From: Suttonella indologenes | GTDB lineage: Bacteria; Pseudomonadota; Gammaproteobacteria; Cardiobacteriales; Cardiobacteriaceae | Assembly (NCBI RefSeq): GCF_900460215.1 | Contig: NZ_UHIA01000003.1 | Coordinates: forward strand, 124,001 to 188,000 | Length of the DNA: 64,000 nt | Direction: 5' to 3' | In this document: in pieces, positions 26,975 to 36,416 of the stretch | Numbering within the stretch: position 1 is the stretch's first letter | Layout: every line of letters begins with the position of its first letter | The notes under the pieces: model-generated | Told to the model about the DNA's origin: nothing | Database searches by the model: none | Seen by the model: only the letters and a program-made list of their open reading frames with translations | Translations under genes and position numbers: made by a program

Positions 26975-29900
26975 TGCGCCGCATCCGCCGGCACATTCAG
27001 CCGCTGATGCGATTCGTCATAATCAATCAGCAAGACGGAAGAATATTTGCGTTCGGAAATATCGACAAAGCAAGCCCCGCCGATAAAGGGTTCCAACGTC
27101 ATCACCGATTTCAAAGGCGTTGCCACAATCATCTGAAAGCCAAAATTAATGAAAATATTCATTGCCAAGGCGGTAAATTCATTATCCGCCTTATCAAAAG
27201 CCTCATCGAGCACCACAGGAGCATACATCGGCAAACCGTGATCATGCCCGCCTAATTGATAACGCAAAGCTGCCGCCAAACAGGTAGCCGCCAATTTTTG
27301 CCGCTGACCGCCCGATTTTGCCGCACCGCTGCGATGCGTTTCCAACACCTTTCCTGCCTCATCATACTCAAGCCCGATAAATTCCACATGCAGGCGCACA
27401 TCCAACATCAACTCGCGCCAACGCTTCGCCTCTGCTTCCGTGCCGGATAAGCGCTGCACGATTTTCTGCAAAATTAAAAACCGCGCCTCCGCCTCTTCGC
27501 GCGATTCCTGCACAAAAGCATGGCTTAATGCCTGCTGAATATCTTTTCTAAATTCCTTCACTTCGGGCAAATAGCGGTCTTTTACCTCAATTTTCAAAAA
27601 ACTTTTTTCTCCGCCCTGCTGATTAAAAGGCACCTGCCCCAGACTCTCATTCACCAGCTCCATACGATGCAGAATATCCTTGCGCGCCTGCATTAAATAG
27701 CTGGACAAGGCGGCAAGATTCTGCTGACTCTGACTCTGCAGCAAATCAAAAAACCGCTGCTCATATTCCGGCAGACCGTCACTTTCCAAACGATTTAATT
27801 TATTGAAATAATCGCCGGCGCTCGCCAAGCTCGCATCCACATCGCCGGCTTCCGCCTGCCAACGCCGCTTAAATTCCGCAAAACATTCTTCAATAAAACG
27901 CTCATGACTATGAATCTGCTTAGTCTGCCCTTTGATGTCCTCGCTTAATTGCCGCTCAACCGCCAAAGTTACCTCAGACAAATTCTCTTGCGTCAGCTCT
28001 TTGGCAATCGATTGAAACCGCTCGGCAAGCGCCTCTTTTTCACGCGGGAGCAATGTAGCCAGTGCCTGAGTCTGTAAATGCTCTAATTGCTTTTGATATT
28101 TAGCCAAATCCTGTTCAATCTGCAAATAAGCCAACCGCGCTTGCTCCCAAACCTCTTTGACCTTCTGATAGCGGCTGTGCTGCTGCTCAATCTCCGCTTC
28201 TAACGTCTGCAAATGCTGTGCATCTTGCCGCAGACGATCAATCTGCCGATTTAAGGCATCAATATGTTTTACCGCACTCGATACATCGACATCCTGCCAA
28301 TTTAGCAGCATCAGACGATGACAATAACCCATGCGCTCTTCCTGCTGCTTTTTCTTTTTCTGCAGACCATCAATCGTTTGCTCAAGCGCTTCGATTTCCG
28401 CCTCAAGCTGATGCAATTGCTGCTGGTACAAAGCCAATTTCTCGCGATTATCAAAACCCAAGACCCATTGACGGCGCTCATTTAGCGCATGACGGTCATC
28501 TTTTTCATGACGCATCTGATTATGTTTAATCTGCCCTTCTTGGGTAAGCGCACGTTCGACTTGGCGCAATGCCGCCAAATTCTCAACGCAGACATAATCG
28601 AAACGCTGCCGCAACTGCTGCTCCAGCCAATAACGATGCGGATGCTCTTTAATCTGTAATTTATGCAATACCGAATCCGTCGAGCGCAAAGAAGAAGGGC
28701 TTTTATCGACTCCGCTTAAGCGATAAAACACCAATCGCTGCCCTAATTGCCGCTCATTCACATATTTATTGACACCGGCATACTGCGCTTCATCTACCAA
28801 CAAAGACAAAGCAAAACCGCGCAGCAAACGCTCGATTGCCCCACGCCAAGCAGCTTCTTGCGCTTTCACCTCCAAAAGCTCGCCGACAAAAGGAAACTGA
28901 CTTTCATGCACATTCAAAGCCTCGGCCATCTCTCGGCGCAAAGTCAGCAGAGTTCTTGGAATATTGGAAGGCTGGCGCAGCATCTCCAGAATATCCGCCT
29001 GCAAAGAATCCCGCTCTTGCAAGGCTTGATTCAGCGCCTGCTTAAGCGCGATATAGCGCTCGTTTTCCGAATCATAACGAGCATTCCAGTCTTCTTTTTC
29101 TTGCTGTGCCGATACACTGAGCTGGGCAAATTCCTCTACCGTATTAGGAAAATGCCAATCCAAAGCCAGACAAATCTTCTGCAATTCCGCCGATTGCTGC
29201 ACCCGTTTATCCCGTTTGTCTTCCCAATCCCTGCACGCCTGCTCCAAATGCCTCAGCTCGCTGCCGCCTGCCGCCAAATGCTGCAATCTGAGATTTTCCA
29301 GCAATACTTCCTGATGATTTTTCTCCTGCTCCGCCTGCTGCTGCACATGCTGCTGATGATGCTGCCGCTTCATCAAACGCTCAATCGCTTTGCCCAACAA
29401 TTGCCGACGACAATGATTGCTATAAATATCAATTCCTTGCTTTAATTGCTCATGATAGCTGCGCAAAGATTGCAGATGAACATATTCCTGATGCGCCTGA
29501 GCTGCGGGACGCAATACCGCAATCTGCTCACGCGCATCCACCACCGCCCGATATGCCGCATTCAACTCGGCGAATTCATTGACCAAACGCTGCGCCACCG
29601 CAAATGTTTGCGGTTTATCCAGCATAAAATCGCGCAAAAACACATTTAAATCGCCTAAATTCTTCGCCGACTGCGTTTTATGCAGCAAGCGCAAAGCCAT
29701 CTCGCTCTCTATGCCCAATAAATGGCGAAACCTTTCTGCGTAAGCGCTGAACTCTTCGCGGATAAAAGCCTGCGAAAAAGTTTGCTTAAGTTTGCGGAGA
29801 TCAAAATTACTCTCTGCAAAACTCTGCAAAGCCCGCAAATCAAAATCGCCCTCGCTAATCAAATACACGCGCCGCACATCGGTATTGCTATTGCTATTGC

Positions 29901-30324
29901 CGCGCAGCCAAAAAATCTGCACCAAGACCACCACGCGTCCCGAAGGATTTTCATAACGCAAAGCCAAAGCGCTCCAAGTCGTTCCTGTGCGCAAATAACG
30001 CGTGGCAATTTCCCCCGAATCATCGTCTTTTTGCTCCGACCATGCTCCGCGCACATAGCTCAACACATTCCGATCATGACCGCTGCGCGCCATTTCACGC
30101 GCGGCAGCATTAAAATCCAGCCAACGCGGCGGCACAAGCAAAGCCGAAATGGCATCTAATAAAGTGGATTTTCCAGCCCCGGAACGCCCGACAAATAAAA
30201 AACCTTTCTCGCTTATCGGAATATGATGCAGGCCATGAAAAGTGCCCCAATGATAGACCTGCAAAGCGCGCATTCTAAATTGCTCGGTCTCAAACAAAGA
30301 CAAATTATAATCCGCACTACTCAT
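26971..30324 (-). CDS. jetC: Wadjet SMC-like ATPase JetC
   Basis: JetC is the MukB-like motor of Wadjet. The start was taken at the ATG giving MSSADYNLSLFE, because AGGAGG lies exactly 6 bases upstream; longer starts run back into jetB. This gives 1,117 residues. Walker A GRSGAGKS is at about 46-53, long coiled-coil arms surround a hinge-like middle (about 300-820), the ABC signature SGGQ is near 1004 and Walker B VVLDEAF near 1037-1043. All ATPase motifs are intact. It overlaps the jetB stop by 8 bp and jetD by 4 bp. Confidence 0.94.
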   Translation of the reverse strand: MSSADYNLSLFETEQFRMRALQVYHWGTFHGLHHIPISEKGFLFVGRSGAGKSTLLDAISALLVPPRWLDFNAAAREMARSGHDRNVLSYVRGAWSEQKDDDSGEIATRYLRTGTTWSALALRYENPSGRVVVLVQIFWLRGNSNSNTDVRRVYLISEGDFDLRALQSFAESNFDLRKLKQTFSQAFIREEFSAYAERFRHLLGIESEMALRLLHKTQSAKNLGDLNVFLRDFMLDKPQTFAVAQRLVNEFAELNAAYRAVVDAREQIAVLRPAAQAHQEYVHLQSLRSYHEQLKQGIDIYSNHCRRQLLGKAIERLMKRQHHQQHVQQQAEQEKNHQEVLLENLRLQHLAAGGSELRHLEQACRDWEDKRDKRVQQSAELQKICLALDWHFPNTVEEFAQLSVSAQQEKEDWNARYDSENERYIALKQALNQALQERDSLQADILEMLRQPSNIPRTLLTLRREMAEALNVHESQFPFVGELLEVKAQEAAWRGAIERLLRGFALSLLVDEAQYAGVNKYVNERQLGQRLVFYRLSGVDKSPSSLRSTDSVLHKLQIKEHPHRYWLEQQLRQRFDYVCVENLAALRQVERALTQEGQIKHNQMRHEKDDRHALNERRQWVLGFDNREKLALYQQQLHQLEAEIEALEQTIDGLQKKKKQQEERMGYCHRLMLLNWQDVDVSSAVKHIDALNRQIDRLRQDAQHLQTLEAEIEQQHSRYQKVKEVWEQARLAYLQIEQDLAKYQKQLEHLQTQALATLLPREKEALAERFQSIAKELTQENLSEVTLAVERQLSEDIKGQTKQIHSHERFIEECFAEFKRRWQAEAGDVDASLASAGDYFNKLNRLESDGLPEYEQRFFDLLQSQSQQNLAALSSYLMQARKDILHRMELVNESLGQVPFNQQGGEKSFLKIEVKDRYLPEVKEFRKDIQQALSHAFVQESREEAEARFLILQKIVQRLSGTEAEAKRWRELMLDVRLHVEFIGLEYDEAGKVLETHRSGAAKSGGQRQKLAATCLAAALRYQLGGHDHGLPMYAPVVLDEAFDKADNEFTALAMNIFINFGFQMIVATPLKSVMTLEPFIGGACFVDISERKYSSVLLIDYDESHQRLNVPADAAQ

Positions 30325-30961
30325 CCGCATCCTCCTGCGCCTCAAACACCGGCGCTTGATGTGCGGCAATGTGCCGATATTGCCGCGTCAACTCTTGAAC
30401 CTCTTCCGCCGAAAAGAGCAATTTCAACACCGGCGAAATTTCAAAACGCCCTTCGCTATTGCGAATTTTTTGCAAAATATTCGGTTTTTTCATTTTCTCT
30501 ATCGCTGCCTGTATGCGTCTGAGAAACAAAGCCCGATCCGTATTGCCGCTGCGCTCAAAAGCCATGAAATATTCCACAATCTCATTTTCGGATACCACCG
30601 CCCGTCGCCCCTGCGCCTGCGCTTGAATCAATTGCTGACGCAAAAACAAAAGCAAGACGGAAGCCTCGAAATTCAAAGGCAGACTTTTCAACATTCGCGG
30701 CGCCTCCAACTCTTGCGTATCCGCCTGACGTACAAAAGCAATTTGTGATGACGTATCAATAATCAACTCTAAAAATAAAGCCGATAAATAACGGCGGATA
30801 TTCTCTTCATCTTGCAGCAATGCCTGCCATAATCTGCCATGATAACGCGCATCCAATGCCGGCCCCTGCAACAACTGAATTAAAGCGCGGCGGCTTTCCA
30901 AACACAAATCTCCCGTATCACCGACATATAGCGGCTCAATTGCCTGCTCTTCAGAATCCAT
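30317..30961 (-). CDS. jetB: Wadjet KITE subunit JetB
   Basis: JetB (DUF4194) is the MukE-like KITE protein that binds the JetA kleisin and JetC. The 214 residues are largely helical with the winged-helix-like block ILQKIRNSEGRFEISPVLKLLFSAEE near the C-terminus and an acidic tail. It lies between jetA (11-bp overlap) and jetC (8-bp overlap), the canonical jetA-B-C-D order. Confidence 0.9.
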   Translation of the reverse strand: MDSEEQAIEPLYVGDTGDLCLESRRALIQLLQGPALDARYHGRLWQALLQDEENIRRYLSALFLELIIDTSSQIAFVRQADTQELEAPRMLKSLPLNFEASVLLLFLRQQLIQAQAQGRRAVVSENEIVEYFMAFERSGNTDRALFLRRIQAAIEKMKKPNILQKIRNSEGRFEISPVLKLLFSAEEVQELTRQYRHIAAHQAPVFEAQEDADE

Positions 30962-32402
30962 GCTTATCTCTCACAAAAAACAATTTATCAATCCTTGCCC
31001 TGCGCAACAGACCATCTTGCCCCTGCCATTGCACCATTTCCGTCTCCTGCGTCTTAATTCCATCACGACTGGCCAAAGACAATAAGCCGAGCACACTACC
31101 CAAACCTTGAGTTGCCGGAAAATCCTCCAAAACCTGCGCAACCGATGCCTGCGAATGCTTAAGCAACACCTGACGCACATTCTCCTGCAAACGGCGATAA
31201 TCAATCTCAGATTGCGCCAGCAAATTGCCGACTGCCGCCAAATCCACCGTCGCCGCTTCCGCCTCCTGCATCGCCGCAGGATCAGCCTGCTGACTGGGAT
31301 CATATAAGCGCCATTGGGAAAGAGAATGCACCGCACTGCTGCTTAAATGCAAGTGATAATTCAACTGCTGCCTAGCGCGCGCCTTATCTTTTACCGCCAA
31401 AGCCGCCAACTGCGCCTCACGCAAAAGCGTATTCAAGCGGCGAAACTCCAAATATTCACGACTTTGCACAAAATGACGCAAACTACCGGCAAAATTACTC
31501 AACACATCATGCACCACGCCGCCCTGTTCTAATAAGACCTTCGTCAAATTCAATAAAAATTGTCGCTCACGGCTCGTTAACTCGCGTACGAAATGGCGCG
31601 ACATAATCTCCTCAAGCGCCGATTCCAAAGTACTGGACTGCTCCTGATCAATCAGCAAACGCCAAAACGCTGCGAAAGTCTTGCCCGCCTCGCTCTCGCT
31701 AATCACATCCATGCCCGCAAACAAAGCCTCTAAGACTTCGCCGCGATTCGCCTCTTCTAAAATCTTTTCACGCAAATCGCGATTGAGCTGCTCAAACTCA
31801 TCGCGCACACGGCGAAAATCACCTAACAATTCATCAGCCAAACTAATAATCTCGCGACAACGCTCAACAGCGCGATCCTTGGGCATCACCCGCAACTGCC
31901 CTTGCTCAATCGCGGCAATTTCCTGATCAATCCGCGCCCGTTCCTTCAGCAAACGATCAATACGGCGGAATTTATCCTTATCCGTATCCTGCGCCAAATC
32001 CTGCAATTGCGAAATCACTACCGACAAACGGCTTTCCGTTGCCCTTGCATGCGGTTGCAGCAAACCCATCACAAAACGGATCGCGTTTATTCCGGCACCG
32101 GATAATTCATACACCTCTTCCGCCGCACCTTCGGGAAAAGAACGTAATAAATACCCCTCCGCCAGCCAAGCACTTAAATACGACTGAGCCGTTTGCGGCA
32201 AATCCTCCCCCTGCGCACGCAGCAAAGCCAAATCTCGATCAAAACGCTCCAGCAAAACCGAAGCCGGCAAACTGCGCTCATTATCGTATAAATACGTCTG
32301 CAATAAAGCGATAATCACAGGCGCATGATGCGCCGCCAATAAACGCCACACCGCCTGCGTGCGCAAACGCTGATAATGAGCAAGGGTTTTCGCCGCCTTC
32401 AT
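30951..32402 (-). CDS. jetA: Wadjet kleisin subunit JetA
   Basis: JetA (DUF3375) is the MukF-like kleisin linking JetC heads. The 483 residues start with LAHYQRLRTQAVWRLLAAHHAPVIIALL, a family N-terminus. They include a long helical middle (about 140-330) and a C-terminal winged-helix region near GLGSVLGLLSLASRDG. It is the first gene of a six-gene overlapping operon (jetA-B-C-D, StiP-like, CitE-like). GGAG precedes the ATG. Its promoter faces that of the divergent terY. Confidence 0.92.
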   Translation of the reverse strand: MKAAKTLAHYQRLRTQAVWRLLAAHHAPVIIALLQTYLYDNERSLPASVLLERFDRDLALLRAQGEDLPQTAQSYLSAWLAEGYLLRSFPEGAAEEVYELSGAGINAIRFVMGLLQPHARATESRLSVVISQLQDLAQDTDKDKFRRIDRLLKERARIDQEIAAIEQGQLRVMPKDRAVERCREIISLADELLGDFRRVRDEFEQLNRDLREKILEEANRGEVLEALFAGMDVISESEAGKTFAAFWRLLIDQEQSSTLESALEEIMSRHFVRELTSRERQFLLNLTKVLLEQGGVVHDVLSNFAGSLRHFVQSREYLEFRRLNTLLREAQLAALAVKDKARARQQLNYHLHLSSSAVHSLSQWRLYDPSQQADPAAMQEAEAATVDLAAVGNLLAQSEIDYRRLQENVRQVLLKHSQASVAQVLEDFPATQGLGSVLGLLSLASRDGIKTQETEMVQWQGQDGLLRRARIDKLFFVRDKHGF

Positions 32403-32477
32403 AGCATCTCCGAAAATATATTCACCATCTAAAAACAGACAAGCGCCGTGCGCCGCATAAAGCCGGCGGCAACACGC

Positions 32478-32506
32478 TTTACATCATTATAAGCCAAGGC
32501 TACAAT
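32478..32506 (+). promoter_or_regulatory. Overlapping divergent promoters of jetA and terY
   Basis: Plus strand: TTTACA (32478-32483), 17 bp, TACAAT (32501-32506), leading to terY with a start near 32513. Minus strand: a perfect TATAAT lies at 32486-32491, inside the terY promoter spacer, reading toward jetA; its -35 is weak. The two promoters occupy the same DNA, so polymerase could not use both at once. Confidence 0.5.
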
Positions 32507-32539
32507 CAGGTGATACCATCTCAATTTCAAGGAGAAAAC

Positions 32540-33175
32540 ATGCGCCGTTTACCCGTTTATTTATTGGTCGATACCTCAGGTTCCATGCATGGCGAGGCGA
32601 TTGAAGCCGTGCGCAACGGACTACAAGTCTTGGTCTCCGCCCTGCGCCAAGACCCCTATGCGCTGGAAACCGCCTATTTATCCGTTATCGCCTTTAACAG
32701 CGAAGCGCGCCAACTCACACCGCTTACCGAACTGATGAGCTTTCAGGTGCCGGATATTCAAGCCGGCGGCACTACCGCGCTCGGCGGCGCATTAAGCCTG
32801 TTGGCGGATTGCATCGAACGCGAAGTCGTCAAAGGCAATGCCGAAACCAAAGGCGACTGGAAACCCGTCATCTTTCTGCTCTCGGACGGCTCGCCGACCG
32901 ATAATCTGCAAAGCGGCATCGAGGCTTTGAAACGCATCAAAACCGGTACTTTCGTCGCCTGCGCGGCAGGTTCTGCGGCAGACAGCAACACCTTAAAGCA
33001 AATTACCGAAACCGTTGTATCCCTCGACACCGCCGACGCCACTTCCATCAAGAGCTTCTTCAAATGGGTCTCCTCCTCAATCTCCGTCTCCAGCCAAAAA
33101 ATCGAGCTGGGCAAAGAGCCGAACGGCTTAGACGAACTGCCGCCTCCGCCGCCGGAATTGAATGTGGTTTTATAA
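32540..33175 (+). CDS. terY: TerY-type von Willebrand A domain protein 1
   Basis: TerY is a metal-binding vWA protein that, with a PP2C phosphatase and kinase, forms the TerY-P triad of Ter stress systems. Start at MRRLPVYLLVDTSG, with AAGGAG six bases upstream. The 211 residues form one vWA domain with an intact MIDAS (DTSGS), a conserved threonine in GGTTALGGAL and the aspartate in LLSDGSPTDN. It has no membrane span. First gene of the plus-strand Ter arm, divergent from jetA. A 337-bp repeat-filled gap follows. Confidence 0.9.
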   Translation: MRRLPVYLLVDTSGSMHGEAIEAVRNGLQVLVSALRQDPYALETAYLSVIAFNSEARQLTPLTELMSFQVPDIQAGGTTALGGALSLLADCIEREVVKGNAETKGDWKPVIFLLSDGSPTDNLQSGIEALKRIKTGTFVACAAGSAADSNTLKQITETVVSLDTADATSIKSFFKWVSSSISVSSQKIELGKEPNGLDELPPPPPELNVVL

Positions 33176-33180
33176 TATCG

Positions 33181-33440
33181 GCGCAAAATGAAAATCTGCC
33201 CTGAATTTTGCAGCAAAGAATCTGCAATCCCCTTTTGCAGCGCTGAGTCAGCGCAGAATTTTTTGGGAAAAGCCTGCCATGTTTGAGCGAACAGAAGCGA
33301 GCGAGTTTGGCAGGCGCCAAAAAATTCAAGTTGGCGAAGGCAGTTCGCAAAGCGAAGCGCTGCAATGGGGTCGCTTTTCTTTGGTTACTTTCTTTGGCGA
33401 CACAAAGAAAGTAACGCCCAGCGCAGCGTCAAAAGAAACT
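33181..33440 (+). repeat. Intergenic block with GTTAC palindromic repeat
   Basis: This non-coding spacer between terY copies contains GCGCTGAGTCAGCGC at 33240-33254 and a 13-bp perfect stem GTTACTTTCTTTG/CAAAGAAAGTAAC at 33384-33413, followed by ACGCCCAGCGCAGCGTCAAA. The same palindrome and tail recur at 43603-43650. Small frames here are by-products of the repeat. Confidence 0.7.
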
Positions 33441-33512
33441 TAAATAACAAACAAAGTTCGTATTCCATAAAACATCCATTTAAATTTCAATCACTTAGAA
33501 TATATTTATACT

Positions 33513-34154
33513 ATGTCCAGACGATTACTCACTTATATCTGCATCGACACCTCTGGCTCGATGCGCGGCGAGCCGATTGAGGCAGTCAATAACGGTTTGG
33601 CGGCGCTGATGGCGGCGCTCAGACAAAATCCCTACGCGCTGGAAAGCGTGCATTTAAGCGTGATTACCTTTGACAGCCACATCAAAGAAGTGCTGCCCAT
33701 GACCGCTTTGGAACAAGTCGTCATGCCCGAAATCGTCTGCCCCGAAAGCGGCGCGACTTTTTTAGGCGCCGTGCTTGAACACGTCATTGCCGCCGTGCAG
33801 CGCGACCGCATCGTCGGCACCGCCGAGCAAAAAGGCGATTGGCGCCCCATCCTGATTGTACTGACCGACGGCAAGCCCACGGATTTGCTGGTCTATAGCG
33901 AAGCCCTTGCGCCGCTGAAAGCGCTCGGCTTCGGCAATATCGTTGCCTGCGCAGCAGGCCCGAAAGCCGATGCCAGCTATTTAAAACAATTGAGCGACAC
34001 CGTGGTTTCCCTTGATACCATGGATGCCGCCTCATTCGGCAAATTCTTCCAATGGGTATCCGCCGCCATCTCGGGCAGCAGCGTCAGCGTGGGCAATCCC
34101 AATGCCGATAATCATCTGCCGCCGCCACCGCCGGAAATCAATATCGTGCTGTAA
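33513..34154 (+). CDS. TerY-type von Willebrand A domain protein 2
   Basis: A paralogue of the previous gene, 213 residues. It starts MSRRLLTYICIDTSGSMRG, with an intact MIDAS (DTSGS) and TDGKPTDLL. The C-terminal tails of both paralogues end in PPPPE(L/I)N(V/I)VL, a shared short motif possibly for docking. No strong ribosome site is visible. It follows the repeat block and precedes terA by 21 bp. Confidence 0.88.
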   Translation: MSRRLLTYICIDTSGSMRGEPIEAVNNGLAALMAALRQNPYALESVHLSVITFDSHIKEVLPMTALEQVVMPEIVCPESGATFLGAVLEHVIAAVQRDRIVGTAEQKGDWRPILIVLTDGKPTDLLVYSEALAPLKALGFGNIVACAAGPKADASYLKQLSDTVVSLDTMDAASFGKFFQWVSAAISGSSVSVGNPNADNHLPPPPPEINIVL

Positions 34155-34175
34155 TCACCTATCGGAGAACCCCCT

Positions 34176-35336
34176 ATGCAAACCCTAGTCGCCGGCGCAA
34201 ACGCCAATTTATCCGCCTCTTCTCTGCTCATCCGCATAGACAGCGGCGCCAATATCGATGTCGCCGCCTACCGCCTTGCCGCCACGCAAAAAGTACGCGG
34301 CGACGGTGATATGATTTTCTACGGACAAACACAATCCGATGACGGCAGCGTCCGTTTTTCGGGCAATGAACGCCGCGGCGAATTCAGCCTCGATTTAGCT
34401 GCGCAACCTGCCGCCATCGAGCGCATCGCCATTGCCTTTTCTGCCGACCTGCCCGTCTCACAACTAGGCAGCGTATCGCTGACAGTATTAGAAAACGGCA
34501 GCCCCACTTTGCAATGCCCTGTGGAATTAAGCCACAGAACGGAAAAAGCCCTGATTTTGGGCGAATGCTACCGCCGCAACGGACAATGGAAATTCCGCTT
34601 TGTCGCGCAAGGCTTTAACGGCGGACTCAAGCCCCTATCCGAACATTTCGGCGTGGAAATCAGCGATGATGCCCCTGCGCCCAATCCGCCGCCCGTCCCC
34701 AGCTCGACGACTAATCCGCGCCTCAATTTGCAAAAAATCACTTTAGATAAGGCGAAATCTTCTTTAACGCTGGAGAAAAAAGCCGATTTCGGAAAAATCC
34801 GCATCAATCTGAATTGGCAACGCGGCGGCGCGAAAGCACAAAGCAGCGGTTTTCTCAAATCGCTTTTAGGCGGCAGTCAAGGCATTGATTTGGATTTGGG
34901 CGCTTTTGTGCGGCTGAAAAACGGACAGCAAGACTGCGTGCAGGCTTTGGGCGGCAATTTCGGCAGTTTGAGTCAGGCGCCTTTTGTGCATTTGCGCGGC
35001 GATGACCGCACGGGCGATGTGGCAGAGGGCGAATGGTTGGACGTAAACGGCGCACAATGGCAGCAGATAGATGAAGTGCTGATTTATGCCTTTATCTATC
35101 AGGGCATCCCGAATTGGGACGCGACCGACGGCGTCGTAACCCTATATGTGCAAGGGCAGGAAATCGAAACCCGCCTGACCGACGGCAATGCACGCCACCC
35201 GATGTGCGGCATTGCGCGCTTGGTCAATCAAGGCGGCGCGATTCACGTCGAGCGGATTAACCGCTATTTCAGCGGACACAAAGAACTCGACCAAGCCTTC
35301 GGCTGGGGCTTCCGCTGGCAGGCGGGCAGGAAATAA
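34176..35336 (+). CDS. terA: TerA-like tellurium resistance protein (two TerD-type domains)
   Basis: The 386 residues carry two diverged TerD-like beta-sandwich domains. The first (about 1-165) contains DMIFYGQTQSDDGSVRFSGN and GECYRRNGQWKFRFVAQGFNGGL, the TerD signature. A proline-rich linker near 170-185 follows, then a second domain (about 185-386) with IDLDLGAFVRLKNG and HLRGDDRTGD. TerD-type domains bind calcium or other metals. GGAG precedes the ATG. The gene lies between two terY genes. Confidence 0.88.
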   Translation: MQTLVAGANANLSASSLLIRIDSGANIDVAAYRLAATQKVRGDGDMIFYGQTQSDDGSVRFSGNERRGEFSLDLAAQPAAIERIAIAFSADLPVSQLGSVSLTVLENGSPTLQCPVELSHRTEKALILGECYRRNGQWKFRFVAQGFNGGLKPLSEHFGVEISDDAPAPNPPPVPSSTTNPRLNLQKITLDKAKSSLTLEKKADFGKIRINLNWQRGGAKAQSSGFLKSLLGGSQGIDLDLGAFVRLKNGQQDCVQALGGNFGSLSQAPFVHLRGDDRTGDVAEGEWLDVNGAQWQQIDEVLIYAFIYQGIPNWDATDGVVTLYVQGQEIETRLTDGNARHPMCGIARLVNQGGAIHVERINRYFSGHKELDQAFGWGFRWQAGRK

Positions 35337-35367
35337 TTATCGGATTAGCCGCAGGAGAAGGAATGAC

Positions 35368-36414
35368 ATGCGTCGTTTACCTATTTTTTTAGTGATTGAT
35401 GTTTCGGAAAGCATGATCGGCACGCCGCTGCGCGCCATGCAGGAAGGCATTTCCCGTTTAATCAGCGAATTACGCACAGACCCGCATGCCTTGGAAACCG
35501 TGCATCTATCCGTGATTGCTTTTGCCGGAGTGGCGAAAACCTTGGCGCCCTTGGTGGAATTATTCGCTTTCTATCCGCCGCGTTTGCCGATTGGCGCCGG
35601 CACTTCAATCGGCGCGGCGCTCAATCATTTGATGGATGAGATTGACCGCCAAGTGCAGCGCAGCAGCAAAGAACAGAAAGGCGATTGGAAGCCGGTGGTA
35701 TATTTCCTGTCGGACGGACGCGCGACCGACAATCCGAGCGCCGCCATTGCGCGTTGGCAGCAGCATTATCAGCAGCGGGCGACCCTAATCAGCATCGGCA
35801 TCGGGCAATATGCGGATTTGAGCGTCCTGCAAAGCATCAGCAGCCACAGTCTGCGCCTTGAAAACAGCGATGAAAAAAGCCTGAAAAGTTTTATCGACTG
35901 GATTACCCAATCCATTTCCAGCCAAAGTCGCAGCTTAGGCATAGACGCGCCCCTGTCTTTGCATAAAAAGGACGAGAGTTTTGCCCTGTCTTTGGTCAAA
36001 GAATTGGAAGAAGCCGCTGCGCTTGATGAGAACTATGTGATTATCAGCGGCTTATGCAGCAAATCCAAATTGCCTTATTTGATGAAATACGAGCGCATGC
36101 CCGATATTGCCGACATTCCCTTTTTCAAAAACCAATCGCCGCAAGTCTATCGCTACACCGGCGTATTTCCTGTGGAAGCCGATTACGCCGAGTGGTCGGA
36201 TACGCGCCTCAACGCCAACACCATTGCCGCCTCGCATTTGGAAGGCGGCGGCGGTTGTCCGCATTGCGGCGCGGCTTATGCTTTAGCGACTTGCAGCTGC
36301 GGACAGATACTGTGCGTAGAGGGCGACGGCGAAGTCGTCTGCCCCGGCTGTCAGCAAACCATTTACATGGGCAGCGCCGAAGGCGATTTCGACATTGCCC
36401 GCTCGCGAGGTTAA
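35368..36414 (+). CDS. TerY-type vWA protein with C-terminal zinc ribbon
   Basis: Start at MRRLPIFLVIDVSES, with GGAGAAGGA upstream; an earlier in-frame ATG lies inside terA and is rejected. The 348 residues have a vWA domain (MIDAS DVSES, LSDGRATDN), a middle region, and a C-terminal zinc ribbon with CPHCGAAY..CSCGQ..CPGC pairs. This is the TerY-C architecture typically found beside PP2C and kinase partners. The next gene starts 2 bp after the stop. Confidence 0.9.
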   Translation: MRRLPIFLVIDVSESMIGTPLRAMQEGISRLISELRTDPHALETVHLSVIAFAGVAKTLAPLVELFAFYPPRLPIGAGTSIGAALNHLMDEIDRQVQRSSKEQKGDWKPVVYFLSDGRATDNPSAAIARWQQHYQQRATLISIGIGQYADLSVLQSISSHSLRLENSDEKSLKSFIDWITQSISSQSRSLGIDAPLSLHKKDESFALSLVKELEEAAALDENYVIISGLCSKSKLPYLMKYERMPDIADIPFFKNQSPQVYRYTGVFPVEADYAEWSDTRLNANTIAASHLEGGGGCPHCGAAYALATCSCGQILCVEGDGEVVCPGCQQTIYMGSAEGDFDIARSRG

Positions 36415-36416
36415 AC

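Noticed and set aside
33365..33580. 71-codon frame over the GTTAC palindrome
   Set aside because: It is translation of a repeat; the second copy does not keep the frame.
35188..35367. Longer N-terminus for the third TerY
   Set aside because: It lies inside terA; the downstream ATG has a good ribosome site and the MRRLP start of its paralogue.
36054..36416. Longer N-terminus for the PP2C gene
   Set aside because: It would overlap the TerY gene by 361 bp. A start directly after that gene's stop fits the operon spacing.
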